A DNA stretch of 64,000 nucleotides from Cycas panzhihuaensis. Lineage: Eukaryota > Cycadophyta. The position numbers and the translations under genes were made by a program. This document shows, one piece after another, positions 47,050-59,430 of the stretch. The notes under the pieces were generated by a model. It was not told the DNA's origin. It worked only from the letters and a program-made list of their open reading frames with translations, and did not search any database. Each line of letters begins with the position of its first letter. Position 1 is the first letter of the stretch. The stretch lies in NCBI GenBank assembly GCA_023213395.1, contig CM041465.1, forward strand, positions 164,493,741 to 164,557,740, in the 5' to 3' direction.

Positions 47050-47706
47050 CTCAAAGCCATCTGGATACCTTTGAATCTAAATGAATTTCCTTGACTTCTT
47101 TAACAAGTCTACTAATGGAGTTGCTCTTTTAGAGAAGTTTAACCCAAACCTTCTATAGAAGCTTGCCAAGCCCAAAAAGCTTCTAACTTCAAGCACGTTT
47201 TAGGGATTTTCCACTCTTTTACAACTACTATTGTCTTTGGATCTATAGCAATGCATTTAGAGAAAACAATGTGCTATAGATATCCAATTTCCTACTTTAT
47301 ATACTCACATTCAAATAGTTTCCCATACAATTTCTCTTTCCTTAAAATATCTGGAATGAGTTTTTAGCGATTTGCATGTTCTTCTTTATGTTTACTAAAG
47401 ATCATGATGTGATCAAGGAAAACCACCACAATTTTGCCAAAATAAGATCTGAACACATTGCTCATCAATCTCATAAAAGATACTAGTCAAATCAAAAGGC
47501 ATTACTAGATATTCATAATGTCCATCACAAGTAGTAAGAGCAATCTTTTGCACATCAAAATCGTGTATTTTAATATGATAATATCCACTTCCCAAATATG
47601 CCTTTGAAAAGATGGTACTCATCATCATCCAATCTAACAAATCATCTGTCCTTGAAAGAGGATATTTATCCTCGACAGTTATCTTGCTTAAGGTTCTGTG
47701 GAACAT
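47050..47706 (-). pseudogene. Ty3/gypsy reverse transcriptase remnant
   Basis: The open stretch 47706-47413 reads LSKITVEDKYPLSRTDDLLD, then FSKAYLGSGYYHIKIHDFD and YEYLVMPFDLTS, which is the fingers/palm part of a gypsy RT. Before the catalytic box the frame breaks. Words such as [13 protein letters not shown] near 47150-47200 continue the homology to the RT/RNase H connection. No LTRs are visible, so this is an old fragment. Confidence 0.72.
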
Positions 47707-47779
47707 TTTGTAATTAAAGATAAGTTGTAATTCTGATACTATTCATACTTCTAAGTATTACTTGTCATATTTATTTAAA

Positions 47780-48075
47780 ACACTTATTACTGCTCTCTTC
47801 ATGATTATTCTATTGTATATAGCGCTGCACCTTTGTTATCACTGCTATAACATTATGTATTACAGTTTTTAATCATTTGTTACTGCTGTTCTAGCATTAA
47901 CCACTGCTGTACTACTACTTGTTACTGTTGTACTACTTGCATCTACTGCTACAATACTTTCATTTACTACTATTATACTTTATTTATTGCTGCTATATCA
48001 TTAATTACTGATGTACTATTATTTACTGCCGTGGTGCTTTTATTTACTGCTGATATATCATTAATCACTGCCATA
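47780..48075. repeat. Degenerate minisatellite with TTACTGCTG/TTACTGTTGTAC core
   Basis: The core ATTTACTGCTGxTATATCATTAA or TTACTGCTGTACTACT recurs more than ten times at irregular spacing of roughly 17-25 bases. It lies in the presumed intron of the acyl-CoA dehydrogenase gene. Confidence 0.65.
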
Positions 48076-48824
48076 ATTTTCCTCTTTCTTGCTTTTTACT
48101 ACCATACTTTCATTATTTCTAGAAGTCAACTGCCCCAAAACAGTAAGACAACATTCAATCCCAGTTGGAGATTGATGCATCTTGTATCAGACAGTTTGGT
48201 AATTGTAACAAAAATTGTCATCGTATCTGAATCAGGATTCTAACCACATCACTTTGTGTATCCTATTGTTCAATGGTTTGGTGCATTGCTCAACTTTTGG
48301 GCTAAAAAATATTGTCTAATTGCCGGAATCTTATTTCATGGATCTGATTTCCCATCCAAATGCTCTTGTTCCTAGATATACTGCAAAACTGCTTATAACT
48401 TACTGAGTTATTTGCCACAAACAATGCCCTCTTTCTGTCTTTCATTTGCTTAAAGGATACTCTTTGTATCATTACAGAAGTCTGGCATGCTTGGTCTAAA
48501 ATTAATTAACTAATTTTCTTACCTGTCATATTTTCCAGCCTTTAAGTTTCTAAGTTATATGCTAAAACTATTTTTAAAGAAAGTGGACAATCAATCATGC
48601 TACAATTACATGGGCAAATTGTGCCTCAACAATTGTAGACTGTTGTGTTGCCCTTCAATTTATCTGTTGGAACCGAAGCACAAATGAACAGCTGAAAGCA
48701 CAATAAACAGATTTGGAAGACTATCAAGATCCTCAAGCTTTATTATTTGAAATAAGACTGCTAATACCACTAAGATTCCACAGATCAATACATGCTAATT
48801 TCTGAAAATAAATTTAGTGTATAC

Positions 48825-48977
48825 CTTTCCAAGATCAGATAAGAATGCCCCGTGCTCGGCAATCAATTTCCCAAATGCTTTTCTCTGAAGTGCTCTTTTC
48901 ACCATCATTTCAATTCCCCGCTCTGCAGCTCCAATTAATCTCATACAATGATGTAACCGACCTGGACCTAACCGACC
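48825..48977 (-). CDS. IBR3: IBR3/ACAD10-type acyl-CoA dehydrogenase, exon (51 codons)
   Basis: The exon follows the 50566-50775 exon across a 1,588-bp phase-0 intron. It has a perfect acceptor (T-run, then ACAG) and donor (AAAG|GTATAC). It encodes [20 protein letters not shown], then [10 protein letters not shown] and [17 protein letters not shown]. This is the flavin and substrate-binding helical region of the C-terminal acyl-CoA dehydrogenase domain of plant IBR3-like proteins; the Arabidopsis protein is peroxisomal and helps convert indole-3-butyric acid to auxin. No stops or shifts are seen. The next exon (VELEGTR... in relatives) is not found down to position 1, so it is either more than 48 kb away or lost. 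Confidence 0.9.
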
Positions 48978-49440
48978 CTGTAAAAAAAAATTAGGCTCTA
49001 CACATTATCCATCTAAAGAATCATTATTCCAAACATATTATGTGTCCTTTCCCTAATAAGAACAACAGAACAGCCTAGAATCAGGATATCAAACATTCAG
49101 GCATCTGGAAATGGGTTTTCATACAAAAACAATGATACTACACAGCTAAATTATTTCTTCTGGGGAAAAATATGAATGGGATTTACAGACTGCTTAAATT
49201 GTGCCAAGGGCTGACTGTAGAAACAAGTGTTGCATAGGAACTAAAATCGTACTTTGTTAACCATGAGCGATCAGAAAAAATGAACAAGGCCAGAAAATGA
49301 ATTCTCTCAATATAATGAATACAACGTTGTCATTTGGAAAAGGAAAAGTGTCTCAGCTTCAGGTATATCCAGTCCAGTCAGGCATAAAACAGTAGCAGAT
49401 GAACTCCTGGTGTAGAACTGCTAGAAGAATTACCAATTGG

Positions 49441-50211
49441 GCAAGGCATGAAGATTGCAGAAGTATGCCTGATAACGTTTCAATTTTCATAAATTCAATC
49501 ATTTACAAAGGGAGGTAGAGAATTGGACATAAGCTTGTGTTCTGTCTCACATAACTTATTGGTAGAGGACACAATGGCATTCTTGCGGTAACCACACTGG
49601 AAAGCTGCATCAGAATTCAAATCTGTTTGAGAAGTTGTCTACAGATGATCAGTAACTGCAATCCACCGAGAAATGTTTCCACCATCACATAGTTTGTTGC
49701 AGCGCAATTTAAGCCTGATTTGAGATGCCATTCTTCTGTTCACAACACACTTTTTTTTCAATCAAGGGGTAAGTGGGCAGGACATGAAGGACATTATGAC
49801 AGGGAGCTTTGGGACGGTGTATTTTAGTGCAAGGCATGAAGATTGCAGAAGTATGCCTGACAACATTTCAATTTTCTTAAATTCAATCATTTACAAAGGG
49901 AGGTAGAGAATTGGATATAAGCTTGTGTTCTATGTCGCATAATTTATTGGTAGAGGACACAATGGCATTCCTGCAGTAACCACACTGGAAAGCTGCATCA
50001 AAATCCAAAACTGTTTGAGAAGTTGTCTAAAGATGATCCATAACTTCAATCCACTGAGAAATGTCTCCACCATCACATAGGTTGCTTCAGTGCCTTTTAA
50101 GCCTGATTTGATATGTGATTCTTCTGTTCACAACACTTTTTTTTCAATCCAGGGTTAAGTGGGCGAAACATGAACATTATGACATGGAGCTTTGGGACGG
50201 TGTATTTTAGT
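49441..50211. repeat. Tandem direct duplication, 385-388 bp unit, in the intron
   Basis: GCAAGGCATGAAGATTGCAG occurs at 49441 and at 49829. The copies stay alignable to the GGGACGGTGTATTTTAGTG words near 49811 and 50199. Differences are scattered substitutions and small gaps. It lies wholly inside the intron between the two dehydrogenase exons. Confidence 0.88.
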
Positions 50212-50565
50212 GATGCTCACTTCAGCCCAAGTAAGAAACATTTCACCATAACAGGGGTAACTGCAAAGTACTTCAAGCCTGATTTCAGCTGTGATGTTCA
50301 CAAGAAATGGTTTTCAATACAACAGGAGTGAATAGAAAACAAAGACATGTAATGTTATGGAACTTGAATGGAAATAGTTTTCAATCCAAGTATGGGAGAG
50401 AGAAGTGCAGTGCATATGATAGATGAATACAGGAAAGAAGCCAGGAGCGAGAAAAAGATGTTAGCAAGAGGCACAAAGACAATGGGCAGTAGAATCTCAG
50501 TGGTGTATCTGAAAGGATAGCAAATATTGTACGAGAATCCAGGTGCAGTGACACAATAATCTCAC

Positions 50566-50775
50566 TTGTGCAATCTCAAAACCACGCCCTTCTCCCAGAA
50601 TAATATTTCCAATAGGCACCCGCACGTTCTCAAAAACAATCTCTGCATGGCCATGAGGAGCATCGTCAAAACCAAAGACTGTCAAAGCTCTCTTTATATG
50701 GACTCCAGGAGTATCAATAGCCACCAGAATCATTGATTGTTGTTTATGCCTAGGAGCATTCAGATCTGTTTTCCC
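50566..50775 (-). CDS. IBR3: IBR3/ACAD10-type acyl-CoA dehydrogenase, exon (70 codons)
   Basis: Acceptor TTTATACAG and donor CAA|GTGAGA bound an open 210-bp phase-0 exon. It reads [20 protein letters not shown], then [34 protein letters not shown] and [10 protein letters not shown]. This is the middle beta-domain of the acyl-CoA dehydrogenase module found at the C-terminus of IBR3/ACAD10/ACAD11 proteins, which also carry an N-terminal kinase-like (APH) domain. The exon leads in phase into GRLGPGR at 48977. The preceding exon (WWTSGAMDPRC in relatives) is not visible to the right edge, so the upstream intron exceeds 13 kb. With intact splice sites and no lesions it may be a working gene, but a pseudogene piece cannot be excluded. 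Confidence 0.92.
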
Positions 50776-52295
50776 CTGTATAAACATAAACAGAAGAAAA
50801 ATAAGCATTACATAGTTGAAACTGTAAAAGTAAAATGCATCAATAAATCAAACTCACCCTTAACACATAAAAAAGAATAAAGGGCCAGAATGAAAGCATT
50901 AAACTTAACGTTTTATGGAAAAGAAGGATGTCACAGGGATGAACCTCAAGAACCACTACTAGATGCAAAGGATCCAAATGGAAATTAAATGAAAGGGAAA
51001 ATTGCATAGGCAACCATTTATTCTCCATAATTTCTGTATTCCAAAAGCCCATTGAGAGCAATTGAAAATGGCAGTTCAGGATCCAAGGTGTGGAGTTTCA
51101 ACCAACAATGGCATTTGAATTAATTTTGAGGAGTTCCTTCCATGTTGAAATTGAAATCAAATAGAGTGCACAACAAAAGTGAAGTAGATAAGAGATGTAC
51201 CAGAATATGCTTGCCATACCACTTCCACCCCACACAATGTCTCAGTCCATCAACTAGCACCCTCACTAAAGCCAATGTGAAACTGAATTTAGGGTTTTAT
51301 TTTCAGACACTATGACCAATCCATCAATCTTCCATGGGATTCGGTCATTTTATGAGGCCATCCTTGAGCAACTTCGGTACCTCTTGTGCTCAGCTCTCTT
51401 GAATCCTCTTGCCAAGGCGAAGACTTGGGACGGCGTGGTGAGAATTGAAAACACATTCCAATCTTATAGATAACCAATTATCACTTAGTGGGGCCTTACC
51501 CATACTCCCAGCCCTAGGGTACCTCAATGATGGGCTCTAGTTCATTAGATCTCTGCATGGATCCAGTTCACCTGATCCAATCAATTAATCAAGAGTTTTC
51601 TTTTTAGGGAATATGCCCAACTCTCTTTTGGGTCACTAGTCCATAAGAGAGTGTGGTGCTTGTAAGCACTCAAGTAACCCTAGCCTATGGTTCTCCATAG
51701 CAATGTTTCCCTCTTTGCCCATGGCCTCCACTTAGACCCGTAGAAATGGCATGATAAGAATGAGTAAAATATGCTAAACAAAATAGGTCTATTTTCCCTA
51801 TGTTATTTTATTCAAATAAGGTCATGTTGTATGCTAACAAAAACCATAATGTGTGGTGCATATATTATATGCCATTTTCCCTTTTAAGATAAAATATGCA
51901 TAATAAAAGAGGGAACGGTATTTATTGTCCCATTATAAATCCCATAACAAGTGCAAAAAATATGATAAGAGATTAGCCCAAAAACTATTTCAAATTTTAG
52001 GGCTTCTAGGTGAACAACAACCATAACTAATAAACACACTTTAGGACAATATTTCTACCATTAAAGAAGTCATATTTCATCCAAATGACAAGCATGGTTG
52101 CTATCAAAATTTTCAGCAACTGTTTATTTGTTTTCAATCACAATTATGGGATCACTAATGTATATTGGCCTCAACTATATGCACAGTAATAACTTAACCC
52201 TAAATATGCAATGATTCTTGTCATTGGTGCATTTTTATTTAGCCATAAATGAGGTCATACTTCAGCCACTAGCTTTTAGCTTTAGTCCAAGTTTC
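50776..52295. other. Presumed intron of the dehydrogenase gene
   Basis: No exon, LTR or repeat was recognised. Short open stretches (for example 50840-51061, minus) have no domain. It ends at the GTTTC target-site copy of element M. Confidence 0.5.
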
Positions 52296-52699
52296 TGTTA
52301 GATTTTAACATGGAAAGCATTCAACATCAAAGCACTATCAACAAGATTAATGAACAAGCATAACTTGTATTAACTCAACATAAGCAGATTACATTAGAAC
52401 ACTTAATGCACCATAGACTCAACATGAGTCTCCATGATGACTTGATTACATACACTACCTCAACCACCTTTATATACAACATAAGTGGGAGAACATACAA
52501 GAGATGAGACGCATGTGGGACAAATACCTCTAACCTATCCAATGACAATTTACCAACTAACCAACCAATGACCTTCTACATTCTCATATAATATTATAAT
52601 AATAAATGACCCTTAGACCCTAATACTTAGGACTATGACTATTGACTCTAAGATACACTTTACATAGAACACATATACATTAAACATTATACTCTAACA
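52296..52699 (-). repeat. 3' LTR of element M
   Basis: It differs from 61541-61944 at only scattered positions and has the same length. A TATA box (minus-strand TATATAAAGG) lies near 52478. The purine tract AAGAGGAGG is at 52700-52708. Confidence 0.93.
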
Positions 52700-52708
52700 C
52701 CTCCTCTT

Positions 52709-53641
52709 AATATTTAATGTCATGACCATAAGTATACTGACTATCAAGGACATTACGACACCTACTTCTAAGGACTGACTGACATGACTAACATAAACTG
52801 ACATAAGACTTGACTTTGAAGCATTGTTTGAATTTCCACCGCATAAGTCTTGGAACTTTTCTGAAAATGATGTCATAAGCTTTGTCTTCAACTGAAATGC
52901 TGTAAAACCTGCATATGGTGCATGTTCTGTTATATCCTGCTTCCTGCTTCATGACTCCTCCTGTTTGTTTCAACTGTAGATGTAGCCTCCTTTGATTTTT
53001 GTCTACTGGATCAAATGAGACAACATACAATTTTAATTCTATGAAGAGACATGAATCTTCCTTGTTCCTCTTGAAGTCTTCCAGGATGGTCAACTTTTCG
53101 AGCCAATGAGTACTTCCTTGAAAGGAAAGGAACAACAATGATCCCTTTCCTAACTTTACCTATTCAGATACATGTCCAGAACTAACAAGATACTTTGTTC
53201 TTTCTATGTCATTCAAGAAATTATTTGTGCCAAATATGATGAGAATCTTCATTATGGCTACAAGCACATATTTCCCGATTATGGTTACACAAAGATGGAA
53301 CATCACTTTGACATGATTGACCTTCACTGTTAAGTAGTCTATCCAAAACATACAACGATCTTGATGGACAAGATTTTGAACATATGATATTTTGCCTACG
53401 TTTCTTCTTTCTTTGAATGAACCTTTTGAAGTCTTTGTAGGGTATGCTATCACAATTTGGATTCTTTCAAAGATGAGAATAGAAGATGCAACTGACTTGA
53501 ATGTAATCATAGATAGTCTCAAGAATTTCCAAATAATTGTATGTCCTGACATCATTTGAATCTTGGCTACAAATCTGTCAGCACAAATTAAGGTAATATT
53601 GCCCATATTTTCTGTTAAGGCACTTGTGTCTCCATGAAGTA
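52709..53641 (-). other. Element M 3' internal region, unassigned open stretches
   Basis: Two minus-strand open stretches (53606-53160 and 53138-52788) adjoin. I do not recognise them. The second has a Lys/Leu-rich part and CTICRFYSISVEDKAYDIIF. A different frame at 53380-53230 gives Cys/His-rich words (CSKSCPS, CNHNREICACSH). They may be gag/pol residue or a further captured piece. Confidence 0.35.
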
Positions 53642-54328
53642 TTACTTGTAAATGTTGGCGTTCAAATTCTTCAACCTTGTTCTTCCAGCAATTCCCAGTG
53701 TAGGCTTTCCTGTCAACTTGGTGAGGCTTAAGACATTTGGTGAATCCAACTTATCTTCATCAGATTTCAAGCAAAGATCACCAAACTCTTTTCTAGAGAT
53801 AGGTTCATGCAACCTTTCATTCGCTTTAGGAATATTAGTTGAGTCAATGTGTGGACTGATCTTATCGAAATCAGGCTGATTTTTTGCTTTCCTTTTTAGT
53901 TTCTTCTTTTGATTCCTTGTCCTCTTGATATTCTTCTGCACTTCTTCAGGACCCTTTTCATTTACTTCTGCTAATAGATTCTAGGCCTCTTCAGCTGAGT
54001 CAATATTTTGAAGTGTTTGGGTATGAAAATGGTATGAAGGATGAAGGTTTTCCTTGTCGAAAGCTGCAATCATTGCATCAATGACTACTCTAATTTTCTT
54101 CTTGAAGGTTACCTCCCATTCTTCATTAATTGAAACAGTTCCAAGAATAGTTTTCCATAATCCTTTAATCATAAAGATGCATTCCATTTTAATTTTCCAA
54201 ATTAGAAAATTAACTCCAACATATTTGGGCAAGACTATGTTGGTGTCTATTACCCAAAATTCCTTTTTCTCTGCTACAAAGGTAATGATCTCACTTAACT
54301 CCATACTATATGATTGAGTTGAGCACAA
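53642..54328 (-). pseudogene. Element M gag-like remnant
   Basis: From MELSEIITFVAEKKEFW (54300) the reading contains YVGVNFLIWKIKMECIFMIK, LWKTILG, WEVTFKKKIRV and IAAFDKENLHPSY, a pattern like the N-terminal half of copia-type gag (NFxxWKxxM...LW). After a stop near 53980 a Lys/Arg-rich region follows (KRTRNQKKKLKRKAKNQ), then an unassigned part. The position next to the 3' LTR is unusual for gag and suggests internal deletion or rearrangement. Confidence 0.45.
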
Positions 54329-54848
54329 AAAGATTACTCAAAGATTATGTCTTCATAGCCATGTCAAGCCAAGAATCTTTACCAAATAACTTGCCCTACC
54401 ATCAATCAATGAATTTCAACACTGACTTTGATAACTCTAGCCCAAAACTTGCCCTTACTCACCCATTAATTTCTTTTATATATAATCACCTCATATCACC
54501 ATTGAGATATTACCTCATCACCAACAAAAAGGTAAAACCATATCTGCCATCTTGAAAGAATGCTTGCAACAAGGAATATGCAACACCAAGGACGATTTTA
54601 ACCTTAATCAAAATGAGTAGTCATAAAGGGTTAAGTTGATATATCAAATATTAACGGTCTACTATATCAAAGATGCCTCAATTGCGATTGATTTAATAAA
54701 CAGGCAAGCTTCAAAACGGATTTCAATCAAATTTAATCCTGGTTAACCTTTGCAAATTATTAATTCCCCTTTATTCCGTTACGCATCCGCAGACTCAAGA
54801 TTGGATTAAAAAAACCTAACTCCACAGTTTACCTCTCAATATGCTTCA
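54329..54848. other. Unassigned sequence between M gag-like part and element N
   Basis: No gene, LTR or repeat was recognised. The copia homology of N ends near 54900 (EPTTFAEAIA) without an LTR. Confidence 0.4.
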
Positions 54849-57585
54849 ATCGCAGAGGTAGCTATGTCTTCTTATGGTGTCTACTTTAATGGCAACGACA
54901 ACGACTGCTGCAATCGCCTCTGCAAAGGTAGTAGGCTCATCAATAGAAAGCACTTCAGCCATAAGTGCAAAGTTTGTTTGTTGCCGATACTTTGATGGAC
55001 GTTTCCCTTCAATGATATGACCACCCTGTACCGTTTGAGTGTACCACTTAGGTAACTTCTGAAATGATGTGGCATGAACCTCAATATCTTCTGGTCTAAG
55101 TGTAGGAGTAACAGAAGATGAAGTGGAAGGTTCAAGTGGAGCAGATGAAGATGAAGCAGATGGTATAGGAGGTGCAGATGAAGAACACGGTGTATAAGAT
55201 TGAGAGGAAGGAAAATCCTCAACAATCTTTTTCCCTTTGTCAATGGGGGGTTGGATTGATGCCATATCCAACTCTTTTTTATCATCCTCAATAAAGATTA
55301 CATCTCTTGAGAGATGCATTTTTCTCCCAACTGGATCATACAACTTGTAGGCTTTGCTATGGATTGCATATCCTACAAAGATGCATTTGAGACTATGTTT
55401 GTCCAACTTTGTTCTTTGTTGATCTGGTATGTGCATATACGCACAGAAAAGTCCTCAAATGGTTGATAGTTGGCTTCTTACCAGACCATGCCTCCTCAGG
55501 TGTGATATCGTTGGCTATTGTTGTAGGACTCGATTGGCCACATAAATTTCTTTATGAAATGCTTGACCCGAAGCTCTTGGAAGTCCTTTTGCATGCATCA
55601 TTGTTTTGGCTTTATTAGCCAAAGTTCTATTCATCCTCTCGGAGACTCCATTTCTTTGAGGAGTATGAGGAGCTGTGAGTTGTCTCTGAATTCCATTATC
55701 TTTGCAAAATTGGTTGAATTCATTTGAAGTGAATTCACCTCCATTATCTGACCTTAATGTGCCAATTGAGTAGCCGATTCATTTTCTACTTCCGCCTTGA
55801 ACTCTTTGAACTTGGAGAAGGCTTGATTTTTGCTTGAAGTAGACCCAAACTTTGTGAGAGAAGTCATCAATGAAAGATATGTAGTACAATGCTCCTCCAA
55901 AGGATTGGGTGGACATGGGTCCACACAAGTCTGAGTGAACTAACTACAAGGGATAAGATGCACGCCATGCTTTGCCTTTAGGAAAAGGCAGCCGATGTTG
56001 TGTCCCCATTATGCAAGCTTCGCAAAGACATTTTGAACCATACATCTTTGGAAGCCCATACACCATGCTTTTGTTTATCATATGCTTCAAATTATTTAGG
56101 CTTAAATGTCCTAGACGTTGATGCCATAATTGAATTTTTGACAAAGATGTGGAACCAGAGTACGCAGAATCAAGAGTAATGTTATTGGCATCTAACTTAT
56201 AAAGACCTTGATCCTCATAGGCTACAGCTACGATTTGGTCATCTTTGTCACAAATGATACATTTCCCATTTTTAAATAGTACGCTCATTTGTTGCTTGTT
56301 CAACTGGCTAACAGATAGCAGATTCTTCTCCATAGAAGGAATGAAGTAGGCATCACTGTTGGGAAATGATGAGGAAAGATTTTGAGGAGAATGAAAAGGA
56401 GCTATTGTGACTATTCCTGAAATCTCAACTGATTCATTGTTTCCAAAGGTCACTGATTGTCCTTTACCTTCCTTGATGTTGCATAGGAGTTCTTCACTCC
56501 CTGTCATATGTTGAGAAGCTCCTGAATCGACGATCCAAGTGTTGTCAATGTTGCATGATTGATATGCACAAAACAGTTTGTCTTCATTGGCAAACTGATT
56601 AAAATGGCGTTGGTAGCCACCTCTTTGACCCCCCCCCCCCGCCTCCTGGACCTCCTCGATAGGCACCTCGATTTGGTCGAGGGCGATTCTGTTGGTGATT
56701 TGGCTGTTGGAACCTTTGTTGAAACTGTTGTCGTGGCTGCTGTTGTCTTTGACCACATGGGCTGCTGCTTCTTCTTTGTTGTCTCCAGAAGATCCGCTTG
56801 CTTCTTTCTGTCGGTGCAATGTGGCGGGTTTTCCACAATAATGACATACGACATTGGACTTGGAAGATCTAATGTTCATATTTCCAAAGCGCTTTGTGAA
56901 AGCGGGTTTGGATTTTGATTTGCCTTTGCCTTTCTTTGTGAAAGCACACAGTAGATGGTTTTTCATTATCCTTAGCATAAATTTGTTCTTCTTGAAGCAA
57001 TAAGCTTTCAAGTTCATTGAATGTCATCTCCCTTAGTGAACCATCTCATGTAGTTGATGATATAAAGCCGTTGTAGTCCTTTGGTAATGCTTTTGTGATG
57101 GAGGCTATAATTTCATCTCTTGTAGCTGGACTACCTAAAATATTTAATTCATTACAAACCTCCTTAATGGAGGACAAGAATGCCAACATTGGCTTTATAA
57201 ATTTGATGGAGTACAATTTTGCTTTTATCATCAAAATGCGAGCTTCATCTCGCCTTTCATACAAAGAGGACAATGTGTCCCATGCTTTTTTAGAAGATTT
57301 TGCAGAAGAAATATTTTGGTCTACATTTATGTCCACAACCATATGAATGAATGCCAAAGCAATTTCGTCTTTGGCTTCCCATGCAGCAACATATTCATCA
57401 TCCACAGGTGCAGGTTGATTTTCATTATTATTATCCACAGGTGCAGGATTGGGGATTCTTCCAGAAACATATCCCCAAAATTCATTCATTATCGAGAGAT
57501 TTTTTGTGATTCTTTTCCATTCTTGATAATTTGATTGCCCTGTTAGCCTTATGGTACATGCATTAAGCATGTGTATGGTAGCCAT
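54849..57585 (-). pseudogene. Element N gag, protease and integrase
   Basis: Start ATG at 57585 (MATIHMLNACTIRLTGQSNY). Gag has FWGYVSGRIPNP and a SLYERRDEARIL region typical of copia gags. A break near 57030 is followed by a zinc knuckle CHYCGK (shifted within the motif) and a Gln/Arg/Gly-rich stretch. Protease is NTWIVDSGASQHMTG at about 56530. GAG-pre-integrase is WHQRLGHLSLNNLKHM and CEACIMGTQ. The integrase core is split over frames: LVHSDLCGPM, LRSDNGGEFTS and GVSERMNRTL provide the D, D and E. The C-terminal part includes KCIFVGYAIHSKAYKLYDP and a Ser/Pro-rich linker. RT and RNase H are absent. Confidence 0.82.
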
Positions 57586-58799
57586 CTTTCCACTTGATTA
57601 AGAGCTAGCAAGTAACTTGGTGACTTCAAAGCTTTGTCGCTTAAGATCCACCCTCAAACAACACCACCACCACGATTTTACAAGAATATCCAACAACCGG
57701 TGGGGTGAAGAGAGGTGGAGGACTCTGGCTATTGAGTTGACCCAAGGTTAAGTGTAGCAGAGGCAAGGATTTGACCTTTTTCGAGCCTCTCCAACCCAAT
57801 TTTAAATTCACTTTTAAACAAGTCTAAGTGAATTTTTAATGTTCTCTTACTTGGATTTTTATGCCTTTTGGCTTACAAAGAATGCTTCTTAAGAAGCAAT
57901 GAAAGAATGAGCACAAAAAGATTTCAAGTGCTTTATGATCCAAGTGAGGTGCTATGTATGCTTGAGTACAATGATAAAGTACTTTGAGTACTTAAAAGAA
58001 AATGATGTAAGGAACCTTTGATGAAGACAACAAAAATGGGTTCCTTTTAACCTTCAAAATCTGATGAAGTGATGAAGCCACAAGGAAGGTGTACTCAACA
58101 AATGCTCCAAAGCCAACACGAACTCCACGCAGCAGCTGTTGAGACTTAAAAAAGTCTCAACAATCCAACAAGAAAATTGTGATTTTATTAAGTTTCACAA
58201 TGAGCCTTCCCCTTTTTGAACTTTTGAAGGCCAAGGTCACCATGCAAGGTGCCAAAAAATGAAGTTAGGTGGTAATTTTCTTCACCTTTACAATGTAGAT
58301 ATGCCTTTTGATTACATTAATTAAGCTCAATGATGCTTTAATAGCATGAAGGTGTGCTAAAAGAGCTTAAAACAAGTGCTGAAAATCAACTTTTTAACAA
58401 TTTTGCCTCCTTAGAACACCACGCAGGGAGTCTTTTTAGGCATTTTAACCAAGCACCATTATACTTCAATAAGAGGAGAATGACTTGTCATTCGTTGAGT
58501 CCTCAACAAAATTTTAAGTACTAAAGAAAAGTACTTTTGAGAACCACTTAAAAAAAACTTTATAAGTGAGATTAAATCTCACTAAAAGAAAACAAATTTC
58601 TTAAGGTAATTAAGGTTGCCAATGTCTGTAAAAAAAATCTTCAAGTAGGCCTAGCTATAAAGACTTAAAGTCTTTTAAGACTCCCCCCTTCATTAAAAGA
58701 AATTCTTCTTAAGTAAAAAACAATTCTCTTAAAAGAAAGAAACCTTTAAAGACTTTGATTCACATGAGCATATTGTTGAAAATATGCTATTATGAATAT

Positions 58800-59430
58800 A
58801 TCAAGGTGTTGATTTTTCAATGTTGAGTCGCGCAGCAGGTCTTTGAAATGGCGGTTGATTGGGCGCCGACTTGGCGATGTCTTGGTGAGCCGATGTTGGA
58901 TCGGCAATCGCTAATCGTAGGCCGAGTTGGCATCGACCGGGCACCGACAGCAGTTGAGTTATCACTTCTTGACTAAGCGATGATGATGTAGCCTTGAGTT
59001 GGCGATGTCTTGACTTAGCACTTCTTGCCGATCTTGAAGTTGTCAATCTTGGCCGATGTGATGACCGTAGCCGATGTCTTGAGTGCCGAGTTGGCACCGT
59101 CTTGAGTTGGCACCTCTGACTAAGCGATGTCTTGAGTTAACCTTCGGGTAGAGTCTTGACTTAGCCTTTCTTTGGGTACTTGACTGGCAATGTGTTGAGT
59201 TACCGCCGACTTGCAAAGCCGAGTTGGCACCGCTACCGGCAATGTCTTTGAGTGTCTTTGAGTTGTCTTGGCGCTTGTGATCGCTAGATGGGCGCCAGCT
59301 GATCGGGAGTGAGAGAGTATGTAGTCCGTGAATCCTCTTACATGCGAGTTTGAACAGTCCTTGCATGCAGGTCCTTTATGCATGACTTTGGGCCGAGCCT
59401 TTGTGTGTCTCGAATCACGGGAAAGACAGT
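58800..59430. repeat. GC-rich irregular repeats in the leader of N
   Basis: Words GATGTCTTGAGT, CCGAGTTGGCACCG and ACTAAGCGATG recur many times at irregular spacing. The segment is much richer in G+C than anything around it. No real reading frame is supported, although basic open stretches exist on the minus strand. The rest of the leader (57590-58800) is AT-rich and non-coding. Confidence 0.65.

Noticed and set aside
51200-51300. Possible upstream exon of the acyl-CoA dehydrogenase (a minus-strand WKWYG-like word)
   Set aside because: The match is only a few residues, has no proper splice sites and lacks the GAMDPRC part expected in relatives.
54824-54828. ACAGT near 54824 as the second target-site copy for element N (ACAGT at 60122)
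   Set aside because: There is no LTR end next to it, and copia homology stops without RT; a five-base match in AT-rich sequence is likely chance.
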